A stretch of DNA of 64,000 nt from the NCBI RefSeq assembly GCF_040427915.1, contig NZ_JBETXJ010000002.1, forward strand, positions 1 through 64,000. Reading direction: 5' to 3'. A program made the position numbers and the translations under genes. The stretch is from Gardnerella vaginalis. GTDB taxonomy: Bacteria > Actinomycetota > Actinomycetes > Actinomycetales > Bifidobacteriaceae. Shown here in pieces: positions 1-8,715 of this stretch. The notes beneath the pieces are model-generated. The model worked only from the letters and a program-made list of their open reading frames with translations. It did not search any database and was not told where the DNA came from. Position 1 is the stretch's first letter. Each line of letters begins with the position of its first letter.

Positions 1-1
1 G

Positions 2-3000
2 AAGCCAGCTGCTCCAACCGTCACTACCCCAGCAAACGGAGACGGTCAAGGCTCAGCCAAGATCACTCCAGCAACCGGTACTGATAGTCTGGAAATCACT
101 TATACGCCAGAAGGTGAAAACAACGAAAAGACCATCACTGTCAAGAAAGGCAATGACGGAAACTGGACTGGTGAAAACATTCCAGAAGGCGTAACCGTTG
201 ATAAAACCACTGGTGAAGTCACTATTCCAGCAAACAAAATCAAAGACAATAGTGATGTAACCGCTCAAAACTCTAAGAACGGTACCAAGAGCGAAAAAGC
301 CACTGGTAAAACAGGAACTAACCCATCAACCACTCCTGAAACTAAGCCAGCTGCTCCAACCGTCACTACCCCAGCAAACGGAGACGGTCAAGGCTCAGCC
401 AAGATCACTCCAGCAACCGGTACTGATAGTCTGGAAATCACTTATACGCCAGAAGGTGAAAACAACGAAAAGACCATCACTGTCAAGAAAGGCAATGACG
501 GAAACTGGACTGGTGAAAACATTCCAGAAGGCGTAACCGTTGATAAAACCACTGGTGAAGTCACTATTCCAGCAAACAAAATCAAAGACAATAGTGATGT
601 AACCGCTCAAAACTCTAAGAACGGTACCAAGAGCGAAAAAGCCACTGGTAAAACAGGAACTAACCCATCAACCACTCCTGAAACTAAGCCAGCTGCTCCA
701 ACCGTCACTACCCCAGCAAACGGAGACGGTCAAGGCTCAGCCAAGATCACTCCAGCAACCGGTACTGATAGTCTGGAAATCACTTATACGCCAGAAGGTG
801 AAAACAACGAAAAGACCATCACTGTCAAGAAAGGCAATGACGGAAACTGGACTGGTGAAAACATTCCAGAAGGCGTAACCGTTGATAAAACCACTGGTGA
901 AGTCACTATTCCAGCAAACAAAATCAAAGACAATAGTGATGTAACCGCTCAAAACTCTAAGAACGGTACCAAGAGCGAAAAAGCCACTGGTAAAACAGGA
1001 ACTAACCCATCAACCACTCCTGAAACTAAGCCAGCTGCTCCAACCGTCACTACCCCAGCAAACGGAGACGGTCAAGGCTCAGCCAAGATCACTCCAGCAA
1101 CCGGTACTGATAGTCTGGAAATCACTTATACGCCAGAAGGTGAAAACAACGAAAAGACCATCACTGTCAAGAAAGGCAATGACGGAAACTGGACTGGTGA
1201 AAACATTCCAGAAGGCGTAACCGTTGATAAAACCACTGGTGAAGTCACTATTCCAGCAAACAAAATCAAAGACAATAGTGATGTAACCGCTCAAAACTCT
1301 AAGAACGGTACCAAGAGCGAAAAAGCCACTGGTAAAACAGGAACTAACCCATCAACCACTCCTGAAACTAAGCCAGCTGCTCCAACCGTCACTACCCCAG
1401 CAAACGGAGACGGTCAAGGCTCAGCCAAGATCACTCCAGCAACCGGTACTGATAGTCTGGAAATCACTTATACGCCAGAAGGTGAAAACAACGAAAAGAC
1501 CATCACTGTCAAGAAAGGCAATGACGGAAACTGGACTGGTGAAAACATTCCAGAAGGCGTAACCGTTGATAAAACCACTGGTGAAGTCACTATTCCAGCA
1601 AACAAAATCAAAGACAATAGTGATGTAACCGCTCAAAACTCTAAGAACGGTACCAAGAGCGAAAAAGCCACTGGTAAAACAGGAACTAACCCATCAACCA
1701 CTCCTGAAACTAAGCCAGCTGCTCCAACCGTCACTACCCCAGCAAACGGAGACGGTCAAGGCTCAGCCAAGATCACTCCAGCAACCGGTACTGATAGTCT
1801 GGAAATCACTTATACGCCAGAAGGTGAAAACAACGAAAAGACCATCACTGTCAAGAAAGGCAATGACGGAAACTGGACTGGTGAAAACATTCCAGAAGGC
1901 GTAACCGTTGATAAAACCACTGGTGAAGTCACTATTCCAGCAAACAAAATCAAAGACAATAGTGATGTAACCGCTCAAAACTCTAAGAACGGTACCAAGA
2001 GCGAAAAAGCCACTGGTAAAACAGGAACTAACCCATCAACCACTCCTGAAACTAAGCCAGCTGCTCCAACCGTCACTACCCCAGCAAACGGAGACGGTCA
2101 AGGCTCAGCCAAGATCACTCCAGCAACCGGTACTGATAGTCTGGAAATCACTTATACGCCAGAAGGTGAAAACAACGAAAAGACCATCACTGTCAAGAAA
2201 GGCAATGACGGAAACTGGACTGGTGAAAACATTCCAGAAGGCGTAACCGTTGATAAAACCACTGGTGAAGTCACTATTCCAGCAAACAAAATCAAAGACA
2301 ATAGTGATGTAACCGCTCAAAACTCTAAGAACGGTACCAAGAGCGAAAAAGCCACTGGTAAAACAGGAACTAACCCATCAACCACTCCTGAAACTAAGCC
2401 AGCTGCTCCAACCGTCACTACCCCAGCAAACGGAGACGGTCAAGGCTCAGCCAAGATCACTCCAGCAACCGGTACTGATAGTCTGGAAATCACTTATACG
2501 CCAGAAGGTGAAAACAACGAAAAGACCATCACTGTCAAGAAAGGCAATGACGGAAACTGGACTGGTGAAAACATTCCAGAAGGCGTAACCGTTGATAAAA
2601 CCACTGGTGAAGTCACTATTCCAGCAAACAAAATCAAAGACAATAGTGATGTAACCGCTCAAAACTCTAAGAACGGTACCAAGAGCGAAAAAGCCACTGG
2701 TAAAACAGGAACTAACCCATCAACCACTCCTGAAACTAAGCCAGCTGCTCCAACCGTCACTACCCCAGCAAACGGAGACGGTCAAGGCTCAGCCAAGATC
2801 ACTCCAGCAACCGGTACTGATAGTCTGGAAATCACTTATACGCCAGAAGGTGAAAACAACGAAAAGACCATCACTGTCAAGAAAGGCAATGACGGAAACT
2901 GGACTGGTGAAAACATTCCAGAAGGCGTAACCGTTGATAAAACCACTGGTGAAGTCACTATTCCAGCAAACAAAATCAAAGACAATAGTGATGTAACCGC

Positions 3001-5782
3001 TCAAAACTCTAAGAACGGTACCAAGAGCGAAAAAGCCACTGGTAAAACAGGAACTAACCCATCAACCACTCCTGAAACTAAGCCAGCTGCTCCAACCGTC
3101 ACTACCCCAGCAAACGGAGACGGTCAAGGCTCAGCCAAGATCACTCCAGCAACCGGTACTGATAGTCTGGAAATCACTTATACGCCAGAAGGTGAAAACA
3201 ACGAAAAGACCATCACTGTCAAGAAAGGCAATGACGGAAACTGGACTGGTGAAAACATTCCAGAAGGCGTAACCGTTGATAAAACCACTGGTGAAGTCAC
3301 TATTCCAGCAAACAAAATCAAAGACAATAGTGATGTAACCGCTCAAAACTCTAAGAACGGTACCAAGAGCGAAAAAGCCACTGGTAAAACAGGAACTAAC
3401 CCATCAACCACTCCTGAAACTAAGCCAGCTGCTCCAACCGTCACTACCCCAGCAAACGGAGACGGTCAAGGCTCAGCCAAGATCACTCCAGCAACCGGTA
3501 CTGATAGTCTGGAAATCACTTATACGCCAGAAGGTGAAAACAACGAAAAGACCATCACTGTCAAGAAAGGCAATGACGGAAACTGGACTGGTGAAAACAT
3601 TCCAGAAGGCGTAACCGTTGATAAAACCACTGGTGAAGTCACTATTCCAGCAAACAAAATCAAAGACAATAGTGATGTAACCGCTCAAAACTCTAAGAAC
3701 GGTACCAAGAGCGAAAAAGCCACTGGTAAAACAGGAACTAACCCATCAACCACTCCTGAAACTAAGCCAGCTGCTCCAACCGTCACTACCCCAGCAAACG
3801 GAGACGGTCAAGGCTCAGCCAAGATCACTCCAGCAACCGGTACTGATAGTCTGGAAATCACTTATACGCCAGAAGGTGAAAACAACGAAAAGACCATCAC
3901 TGTCAAGAAAGGCAATGACGGAAACTGGACTGGTGAAAACATTCCAGAAGGCGTAACCGTTGATAAAACCACTGGTGAAGTCACTATTCCAGCAAACAAA
4001 ATCAAAGACAATAGTGATGTAACCGCTCAAAACTCTAAGAACGGTACCAAGAGCGAAAAAGCCACTGGTAAAACAGGAACTAACCCATCAACCACTCCTG
4101 AAACTAAGCCAGCTGCTCCAACCGTCACTACCCCAGCAAACGGAGACGGTCAAGGCTCAGCCAAGATCACTCCAGCAACCGGTACTGATAGTCTGGAAAT
4201 CACTTATACGCCAGAAGGTGAAAACAACGAAAAGACCATCACTGTCAAGAAAGGCAATGACGGAAACTGGACTGGTGAAAACATTCCAGAAGGCGTAACC
4301 GTTGATAAAACCACTGGTGAAGTCACTATTCCAGCAAACAAAATCAAAGACAATAGTGATGTAACCGCTCAAAACTCTAAGAACGGTACCAAGAGCGAAA
4401 AAGCCACTGGTAAAACAGGAACTAACCCATCAACCACTCCTGAAACTAAGCCAGCTGCTCCAACCGTCACTACCCCAGCAAACGGAGACGGTCAAGGCTC
4501 AGCCAAGATCACTCCAGCAACCGGTACTGATAGTCTGGAAATCACTTATACGCCAGAAGGTGAAAACAACGAAAAGACCATCACTGTCAAGAAAGGCAAT
4601 GACGGAAACTGGACTGGTGAAAACATTCCAGAAGGCGTAACCGTTGATAAAACCACTGGTGAAGTCACTATTCCAGCAAACAAAATCAAAGACAATAGTG
4701 ATGTAACCGCTCAAAACTCTAAGAACGGTACCAAGAGCGAAAAAGCCACTGGTAAAACAGGAACTAACCCATCAACCACTCCTGAAACTAAGCCAGCTGC
4801 TCCAACCGTCACTACCCCAGCAAACGGAGACGGTCAAGGCTCAGCCAAGATCACTCCAGCAACCGGTACTGATAGTCTGGAAATCACTTATACGCCAGAA
4901 GGTGAAAACAACGAAAAGACCATCACTGTCAAGAAAGGCAATGACGGAAACTGGACTGGTGAAAACATTCCAGAAGGCGTAACCGTTGATAAAACCACTG
5001 GTGAAGTCACTATTCCAGCAAACAAAATCAAAGACAATAGTGATGTAACCGCTCAAAACTCTAAGAACGGTACCAAGAGCGAAAAAGCCACTGGTAAAAC
5101 AGGAACTAACCCATCAACCACTCCTGAAACTAAGCCAGCTGCTCCAACCGTCACTACCCCAGCAAACGGAGACGGTCAAGGCTCAGCCAAGATCACTCCA
5201 GCAACCGGTACTGATAGTCTGGAAATCACTTATACGCCAGAAGGTGAAAACAACGAAAAGACCATCACTGTCAAGAAAGGCAATGACGGAAACTGGACTG
5301 GTGAAAACATTCCAGAAGGCGTAACCGTTGATAAAACCACTGGTGAAGTCACTATTCCAGCAAACAAAATCAAAGACAATAGTGATGTAACCGCTCAAAA
5401 CTCTAAGAACGGTACCAAGAGCGAAAAAGCCACTGGTAAAACAGGAACTAACCCATCAACCACTCCTGAAACTAAGCCAGCTGCTCCAACCGTCACTACC
5501 CCAGCAAACGGAGACGGTCAAGGCTCAGCCAAGATCACTCCAGCAACCGGTACTGATAGTCTGGAAATCACTTATACGCCAGAAGGTGAAAACAACGAAA
5601 AGACCATCACTGTCAAGAAAGGCAATGACGGAAACTGGACTGGTGAAAACATTCCAGAAGGCGTAACCGTTGATAAAACCACTGGTGAAGTCACTATTCC
5701 AGCAAACAAAATCAAAGACAATAGTGATGTAACCGCTCAAAACTCTAAGAACGGTACCAAGAGCGAAAAAGCCACTGGTAAA
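2..5782 (+). repeat. 342-bp tandem repeat, about 16.9 copies
   Basis: The unit is 342 bp (114 codons) and I see no substitution between copies. The array breaks at 5783, where the TGGTAAAACAGG of the other copies becomes TGGTAAAGCCGG. Base 1 of the window is G where every other copy has T, so the next copy to the left may differ slightly or the array may begin near there. The length keeps the reading frame, so copy-number change would change protein length in 114-residue steps. Confidence 0.98.
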
Positions 5783-6286
5783 GCCGGAAACAACGACGGA
5801 AATTCCGGTTCTGGTTCTGATTCTGGTTCTGGTTCTGATTCTGGTTCTGATTCTGGTTCTGGTTCTGATTCTGGTTCTGAGACTGGAAACAGCAATAGTT
5901 CTGAATCTGATTCGGGTAACGATTCCACGTCTAATAATGGCGGTTCAGATAGCGGATCTACTACTGGTGGTAGCAGCTCTACAGATTCCGGCGCTCAAAA
6001 TAGCACCAATGGATCAAGTAGCGCTGATAATGCTAACAACGCTGGTAACGCTGAAACTGGTAATACTGGCAACGGCAATGCTGGCAACAGCAAAGCTGGT
6101 AATGCATCCACTGGTGCTTCAGGTTCCAACGCATCTACTAAGTCTGGCAACAAGGTTCCTGCAAAGCATTCGTCCCAATTAGTAAACACTGGTGCTGAAG
6201 TGGAACGAGTAGGATTGATCAGCGCAATGATTGGTGTACTGGGAGCTGCAGCAGCATTCTTCTCTCGCAAGAAGAATCGCGAGTAA
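2..6286 (+). CDS. LPXTG-like repeat surface protein (3' part)
   Basis: The reading frame is open from the left edge (first full codon at base 2) to a TAA at 6284-6286, so at least 2094 residues are present and the N-terminus lies outside the window. About 17 copies of a 114-residue unit come first. Each runs KPAAPTVTTPANGDGQG, then a beta-rich stretch with TGTDSLEITYTPEG and TGEVTIPANKIKDNS, and looks like a bacterial Ig-like domain by composition and strand pattern. A Ser/Asp/Gly stalk follows (5804-5886), then an Asn/Ser/Gly-rich wall-spanning part. The end is LVNTG at 6179-6193, a hydrophobic stretch and the charged tail SRKKNRE, which is the layout of a sortase substrate. The expected role is a wall-anchored adhesin or biofilm protein. 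Ligand and exact family are not visible here. Confidence 0.9.
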   Translation, partial: KPAAPTVTTPANGDGQGSAKITPATGTDSLEITYTPEGENNEKTITVKKGNDGNWTGENIPEGVTVDKTTGEVTIPANKIKDNSDVTAQNSKNGTKSEKATGKTGTNPSTTPETKPAAPTVTTPANGDGQGSAKITPATGTDSLEITYTPEGENNEKTITVKKGNDGNWTGENIPEGVTVDKTTGEVTIPANKIKDNSDVTAQNSKNGTKSEKATGKTGTNPSTTPETKPAAPTVTTPANGDGQGSAKITPATGTDSLEITYTPEGENNEKTITVKKGNDGNWTGENIPEGVTVDKTTGEVTIPANKIKDNSDVTAQNSKNGTKSEKATGKTGTNPSTTPETKPAAPTVTTPANGDGQGSAKITPATGTDSLEITYTPEGENNEKTITVKKGNDGNWTGENIPEGVTVDKTTGEVTIPANKIKDNSDVTAQNSKNGTKSEKATGKTGTNPSTTPETKPAAPTVTTPANGDGQGSAKITPATGTDSLEITYTPEGENNEKTITVKKGNDGNWTGENIPEGVTVDKTTGEVTIPANKIKDNSDVTAQNSKNGTKSEKATGKTGTNPSTTPETKPAAPTVTTPANGDGQGSAKITPATGTDSLEITYTPEGENNEKTITVKKGNDGNWTGENIPEGVTVDKTTGEVTIPANKIKDNSDVTAQNSKNGTKSEKATGKTGTNPSTTPETKPAAPTVTTPANGDGQGSAKITPATGTDSLEITYTPEGENNEKTITVKKGNDGNWTGENIPEGVTVDKTTGEVTIPANKIKDNSDVTAQNSKNGTKSEKATGKTGTNPSTTPETKPAAPTVTTPANGDGQGSAKITPATGTDSLEITYTPEGENNEKTITVKKGNDGNWTGENIPEGVTVDKTTGEVTIPANKIKDNSDVTAQNSKNGTKSEKATGKTGTNPSTTPETKPAAPTVTTPANGDGQGSAKITPATGTDSLEITYTPEGENNEKTITVKKGNDGNWTGENIPEGVTVDKTTGEVTIPANKIKDNSDVTAQNSKNGTKSEKATGKTGTNPSTTPETKPAAPTVTTPANGDGQGSAKITPATGTDSLEITYTPEGENNEKTITVKKGNDGNWTGENIPEGVTVDKTTGEVTIPANKIKDNSDVTAQNSKNGTKSEKATGKTGTNPSTTPETKPAAPTVTTPANGDGQGSAKITPATGTDSLEITYTPEGENNEKTITVKKGNDGNWTGENIPEGVTVDKTTGEVTIPANKIKDNSDVTAQNSKNGTKSEKATGKTGTNPSTTPETKPAAPTVTTPANGDGQGSAKITPATGTDSLEITYTPEGENNEKTITVKKGNDGNWTGENIPEGVTVDKTTGEVTIPANKIKDNSDVTAQNSKNGTKSEKATGKTGTNPSTTPETKPAAPTVTTPANGDGQGSAKITPATGTDSLEITYTPEGENNEKTITVKKGNDGNWTGENIPEGVTVDKTTGEVTIPANKIKDNSDVTAQNSKNGTKSEKATGKTGTNPSTTPETKPAAPTVTTPANGDGQGSAKITPATGTDSLEITYTPEGENNEKTITVKKGNDGNWTGENIPEGVTVDKTTGEVTIPANKIKDNSDVTAQNSKNGTKSEKATGKTGTNPSTTPETKPAAPTVTTPANGDGQGSAKITPATGTDSLEITYTPEGENNEKTITVKKGNDGNWTGENIPEGVTVDKTTGEVTIPANKIKDNSDVTAQNSKNGTKSEKATGKTGTNPSTTPETKPAAPTVTTPANGDGQGSAKITPATGTDSLEITYTPEGENNEKTITVKKGNDGNWTGENIPEGVTVDKTTGEVTIPANKIKDNSDVTAQNSKNGTKSEKATGKTGTNPSTTPETKPAAPTVTTPANGDGQGSAKITPATGTDSLEITYTPEGENNEKTITVKKGNDGNWTGENIPEGVTVDKTTGEVTIPANKIKDNSDVTAQNSKNGTKSEKATGKAGNNDGNSGSGSDSGSGSDSGSDSGSGSDSGSETGNSNSSESDSGNDSTSNNGGSDSGSTTGGSSSTDSGAQNSTNGSSSADNANNAGNAETGNTGNGNAGNSKAGNASTGASGSNASTKSGNKVPAKHSSQLVNTGAEVERVGLISAMIGVLGAAAAFFSRKKNRE
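5804..5886 (+). repeat. Ser-Asp/Ser-Gly codon repeat (stalk)
   Basis: This is a run of GGTTCT and GATTCT hexamers encoding alternating SG and SD dipeptides inside the surface protein gene. Such stalks usually hold the ligand-binding part away from the wall. Short hexamer runs are prone to length change. Confidence 0.9.
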
Positions 6287-6340
6287 AAAGTTCACCTACA
6301 AAATTAAACAAAAGTAAACTAATAATTGAAAATAATTAGA

Positions 6341-6375
6341 AAAAGGAGCTGAGCCACAAACCCAGCTCCTTTTTC
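6341..6375 (+). terminator. Rho-independent terminator of surface protein gene
   Basis: The arms AAAAGGAGCTG and CAGCTCCTTTT form an 11-bp stem, the 3' arm ending in a T-run, 55 bp after the stop codon of the surface protein gene. Confidence 0.85.
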
Positions 6376-6576
6376 TATATCACTGCTCGCTTACACACAC
6401 AATCTCTTATATTGTGATTCAAAACATATCTTATTTAAGAAAAACCATCTTTGAATATATTCAAATAAACGATAAAAAAAAAATCAATAAAAACAATTTT
6501 TAACAAAACTGCAATATAAAAATTGTTCTTAAAACACATTTCCGCACATAAACAGCTGGGTGCAAAGTGTGTGCAC

Positions 6577-6722
6577 CTTTTAACGATAGCCCTCGCTAAG
6601 CCTTGCTACGCAAAGCCTAAACGCAGGAACTAAACTGCGCACATAGTAGGTGTCATCAAAACGCTATTTCGAAACAGTCACGATTTGTAAAGGAACGCAA
6701 CCGATTCTGTATGTATTGAGTG
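6577..6722 (-). repeat. att-like repeat copy A with methyltransferase 3'-end remnant
   Basis: This matches copies B (7541-7745) and C (8531-8715) through TTTTAACGATA, CGCAGGAACTAAACTGC, AGGTGTCATCAAAACG and GAAACAGTCACGATTTG. Read on the minus strand, its right part encodes SIHTESVAFLYKS plus stop, a near copy of the last residues (HHTESVAFLCKS) of the RNA methyltransferase gene at 8681-10096. Confidence 0.9.
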
Positions 6723-6777
6723 AATGGGTAGTATATTTACACTTTTTTGAGTGCACACTATAGATATTGTGCGCACT

Positions 6778-6808
6778 TTTTAACGATAGGAAAAAGCTAT
6801 CGTTAAAA
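6778..6808 (-). terminator. Hairpin at the end of the toxin gene
   Basis: TTTTAACGATAG and CTATCGTTAAAA form a perfect 12-bp stem with a 7-nt loop, two bases from the toxin stop. There is no long T-tract, so terminator activity is inferred. The left arm equals the first bases of the att-like repeats nearby. Confidence 0.6.
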
Positions 6809-6810
6809 CT

Positions 6811-7131
6811 TTAATTGCCATTTATAACTTTCTCAATATCTCTTTTCCCATAAAGCACACGAGAAACCACAACTTCATGCTTTTCTTCAAAAACAAAATA
6901 AAAAATAAGAAAATTATCACACGCCATGAACCTTAAACCTCTACTTCTCCATGGCTCAAAACTAACTAAACGATGCACAAGAGGAAACTCATCAAGACTC
7001 AATATTGCTTTCTCCAACCTATTTACCTGCCCCTGCGCGTTTTTCAAAGACAGTAAATTAAACGCAATATAAGCGTAAATACCACGCAAGTCTTCCTCAG
7101 CCTCACGCGAAATGTGCACAGCGTAAATCAT
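6811..7131 (-). CDS. RelE/ParE-family toxin
   Basis: The 106-residue protein has the RelE/ParE fold signature: an N-terminal SREAEEDLRGIYAYI helix, a central RLVSFEPWRSRGLRFMACDNFLIFYFV strand region split by short loops, and a C-terminal VVVSRVLYGKRDIEKVI. By family it would be a ribosome-dependent mRNA interferase or a gyrase inhibitor; the sequence does not decide which. Its ATG overlaps the antitoxin stop by 4 bp (ATGA), so the two are translationally coupled. It lies in a roughly 1-kb module bounded by att-like repeats A and B, which suggests acquisition as a unit. Confidence 0.88.
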   Translation of the reverse strand: MIYAVHISREAEEDLRGIYAYIAFNLLSLKNAQGQVNRLEKAILSLDEFPLVHRLVSFEPWRSRGLRFMACDNFLIFYFVFEEKHEVVVSRVLYGKRDIEKVINGN

Positions 7132-7433
7132 AAGTCAAATTCCTTATGCAAAGATTCAAAAACCTTACTCGCAGGCTTCACATCACCAGACAAAACCGAC
7201 TTATAACCCTTTTCCAACTCATCATTCAACTCACCTTGAGTCATAGAACTCACATCACACGGCTCTCTATAACCCAATTTCACATCAAAAGGAAGCCCTT
7301 GCTGTAAAACAACCTGCTTATAAAACATGGTAATAGCACTCGAAGGAGGAAGACCCAAAGAATTCAATATATACTCTGCCTGCTCTTTTAACTCTGGATC
7401 AATACGAGTATACAAGTTAGCTGTTTTCGCCAT
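7128..7433 (-). CDS. RelB/DinJ-family antitoxin
   Basis: The 101-residue protein starts MAKTANLYTRIDPELKEQAE, a ribbon-helix-helix N-terminus, then LNSLGLPPSSAITMFYKQVV and GLPFDVKL, typical of RelB/DinJ antitoxins. It should neutralise the toxin encoded immediately downstream and repress the shared promoter. An imperfect palindrome at 7471-7498, just upstream, is a good candidate operator. The C-terminal part (about residues 65-101) is the expected toxin-binding segment. Confidence 0.9.
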   Translation of the reverse strand: MAKTANLYTRIDPELKEQAEYILNSLGLPPSSAITMFYKQVVLQQGLPFDVKLGYREPCDVSSMTQGELNDELEKGYKSVLSGDVKPASKVFESLHKEFDL

Positions 7434-7470
7434 ACAATCACCCCTTATTTCTTACGGCGATTATACAACA

Positions 7471-7498
7471 TTGCATTGGCATTGCAATGGCACTGCAT
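7471..7498. promoter_or_regulatory. Putative autorepression operator of TA module
   Basis: The perfect core CATTGCAATG (7480-7489) is flanked by partly symmetric TTGCATTGG and GCACTGCAT, 38-65 bp upstream of the antitoxin ATG. Ribbon-helix-helix antitoxins commonly bind such palindromes; binding here is inferred. Confidence 0.5.
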
Positions 7499-7540
7499 TA
7501 ACATTAACATTAGAAAATTACACTTATACGTAATATTAAA

Positions 7541-7745
7541 AACGCAAAAATCACGCTCAAAAATCGCGAGAACCCGGCTTAGATCCACCGCATGCTAAAC
7601 ATTTTAACGATAGCCCTCACCAAGCCTTGCTACGCAAAGCCTAAACGCAGGAACTAAACTGCACGCAAGTAGGTGTCATCAAAACGCTATTTTGAAACAG
7701 TCACGATTTGTAAAGGAGCGCTACTGATTTTGTATGGATTGAGTG
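7541..7745 (-). repeat. att-like repeat copy B with methyltransferase 3'-end remnant
   Basis: This is the longer form of the repeat. It shares a further roughly 60 bp on its left with copy C (TCACNCTCAAAAATCGCGA and AACCNGGCTTA-like sequence). On the minus strand it encodes SIHTKSVALLYKS plus stop, a degenerate copy of the methyltransferase C-terminus. It separates the toxin-antitoxin module from the NUDIX module. The gap 7434-7871 holds this repeat, the TA operator and AT-rich sequence with no gene. Confidence 0.9.
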
Positions 7746-7871
7746 TTGGAATATATAACACAGAAAGCAAACAGTTTCAGAGTTCAGAAGGAAAAGTTTC
7801 ATTGCATACAAGAGTTAAGAAACTAGAAATAATATTTATGTAACGATCTCTTACCATAATAGCGGGATTCA

Positions 7872-8357
7872 TTAATATCTTTCATCTGAAATTATATGCT
7901 CTATTCCACTATGCTCCGATTTAAGATATTCTTTCATAAATGTCGGGTAAGCCTTGCACTTATCAAGCTCATCTATAGATAACCAATGCATTGTCTCTTT
8001 AGCACCTGACTCTGTAGTACTATGGCTCGTAAAATCTCTTTTGCCCATGGACTTCATCAAGTAGTAGAGTGTAAGCTCATGGAAGTCTACTCCATCTAAG
8101 CCGGAGCTGCCGATGAATAAGTTCTCGTGTATGACGGCAAGGTGATCGACCTCGTAATTAAGACCTGTCTCTTCAAATACTTCTCTCTTTACAGCTTCTT
8201 CTGATGTCTCACCGATGTGAACCGCTCCGCCAACTGAGTAGTAATAGTCGTCCTCATCATTTCCTGCAAATAGCACACAACCTTCTTCTACTATGATGGC
8301 TGCTGCTCTATATCTAAATGCTTTTTTATCGTTAATAAATCCGCAATTATGTTCCAT
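7872..8357 (-). CDS. NUDIX hydrolase
   Basis: The 161-residue protein carries a complete NUDIX box at about residues 43-65: GGAVHIGETSEEAV then KREVFEETGL, matching GX5EX7REUXEEXGU. These Glu residues bind the metal and activate water for hydrolysis of a nucleoside diphosphate linked to another group. The substrate cannot be read from the box. AGGAG sits 7 bases before the ATG. The gene is the only one in its module between att-like repeats B and C and runs in the same direction as the methyltransferase gene, so it reads as cargo rather than part of a pathway here. Confidence 0.9.
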   Translation of the reverse strand: MEHNCGFINDKKAFRYRAAAIIVEEGCVLFAGNDEDDYYYSVGGAVHIGETSEEAVKREVFEETGLNYEVDHLAVIHENLFIGSSGLDGVDFHELTLYYLMKSMGKRDFTSHSTTESGAKETMHWLSIDELDKCKAYPTFMKEYLKSEHSGIEHIISDERY

Positions 8358-8680
8358 AGTTTACTCCTTTATTTTTTATCTAATAACTGTGACTTATGGT
8401 TCAAATGCAAACAAGTTCCCAATCTTAATTGAAAATCCAAGTGATTGATACATTTGTATATCACACTGTGCACAAGCAACAATCATTGAACTTATTACAC
8501 TCAACCCTAGAACTTCGATATGTTTCCTCAAACAGCAAAATCACACTCAAAAATCGCGATGAATCCAGCTTAAAGCCGCTTCGCATTAAACCTTTTAACG
8601 ATATCCCTCGCTAAGAGACCTAAAACGCAGGAACTAAACTGCACGCAAGTAGGTGTCATCAAAACGATATTTTGAAACAG
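8358..8680. other. Intergenic between NUDIX gene and methyltransferase gene
   Basis: No convincing gene is present. The right part is copy C of the att-like repeat (8531-8715), which runs into the methyltransferase coding end; the left part shows no clear signal. Confidence 0.6.
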
Positions 8681-8715
8681 TCACGATTTGCAAAGGAACG
8701 CCACTGATTCTGTAT
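8531..8715 (-). repeat. att-like repeat copy C (resident copy overlapping gene 3' end)
   Basis: This copy includes the true last codons of the methyltransferase gene and its downstream flank. Compared with A and B it lacks part of the CTTGCTACGCAAAGC block. It is probably the original site from which A and B derive or into which the modules inserted. Confidence 0.85.

Larger units (their letters stand above)
6376..6810. other. Intergenic, AT-rich, with att-like repeat copy A
   Basis: No gene is visible. The left half is AT-rich. The right half holds repeat copy A (6577-6722) and, beside the toxin stop codon, a 12-bp perfect hairpin at 6778-6808. Confidence 0.7.

Noticed and set aside
53..5740. 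Seventeen identical 71-codon open frames on the minus strand of the repeat array
   Set aside because: They repeat only because the 342-bp unit does. The plus-strand frame is continuous through the array and ends in a sorting signal, so the antisense frames are shadows.
5995..6270. Minus-strand 91-codon frame at the end of the surface protein gene
   Set aside because: Its Leu/Ala/Pro-rich product is the reverse of the Gly/Ser/Asn-rich wall-spanning region and has no support.
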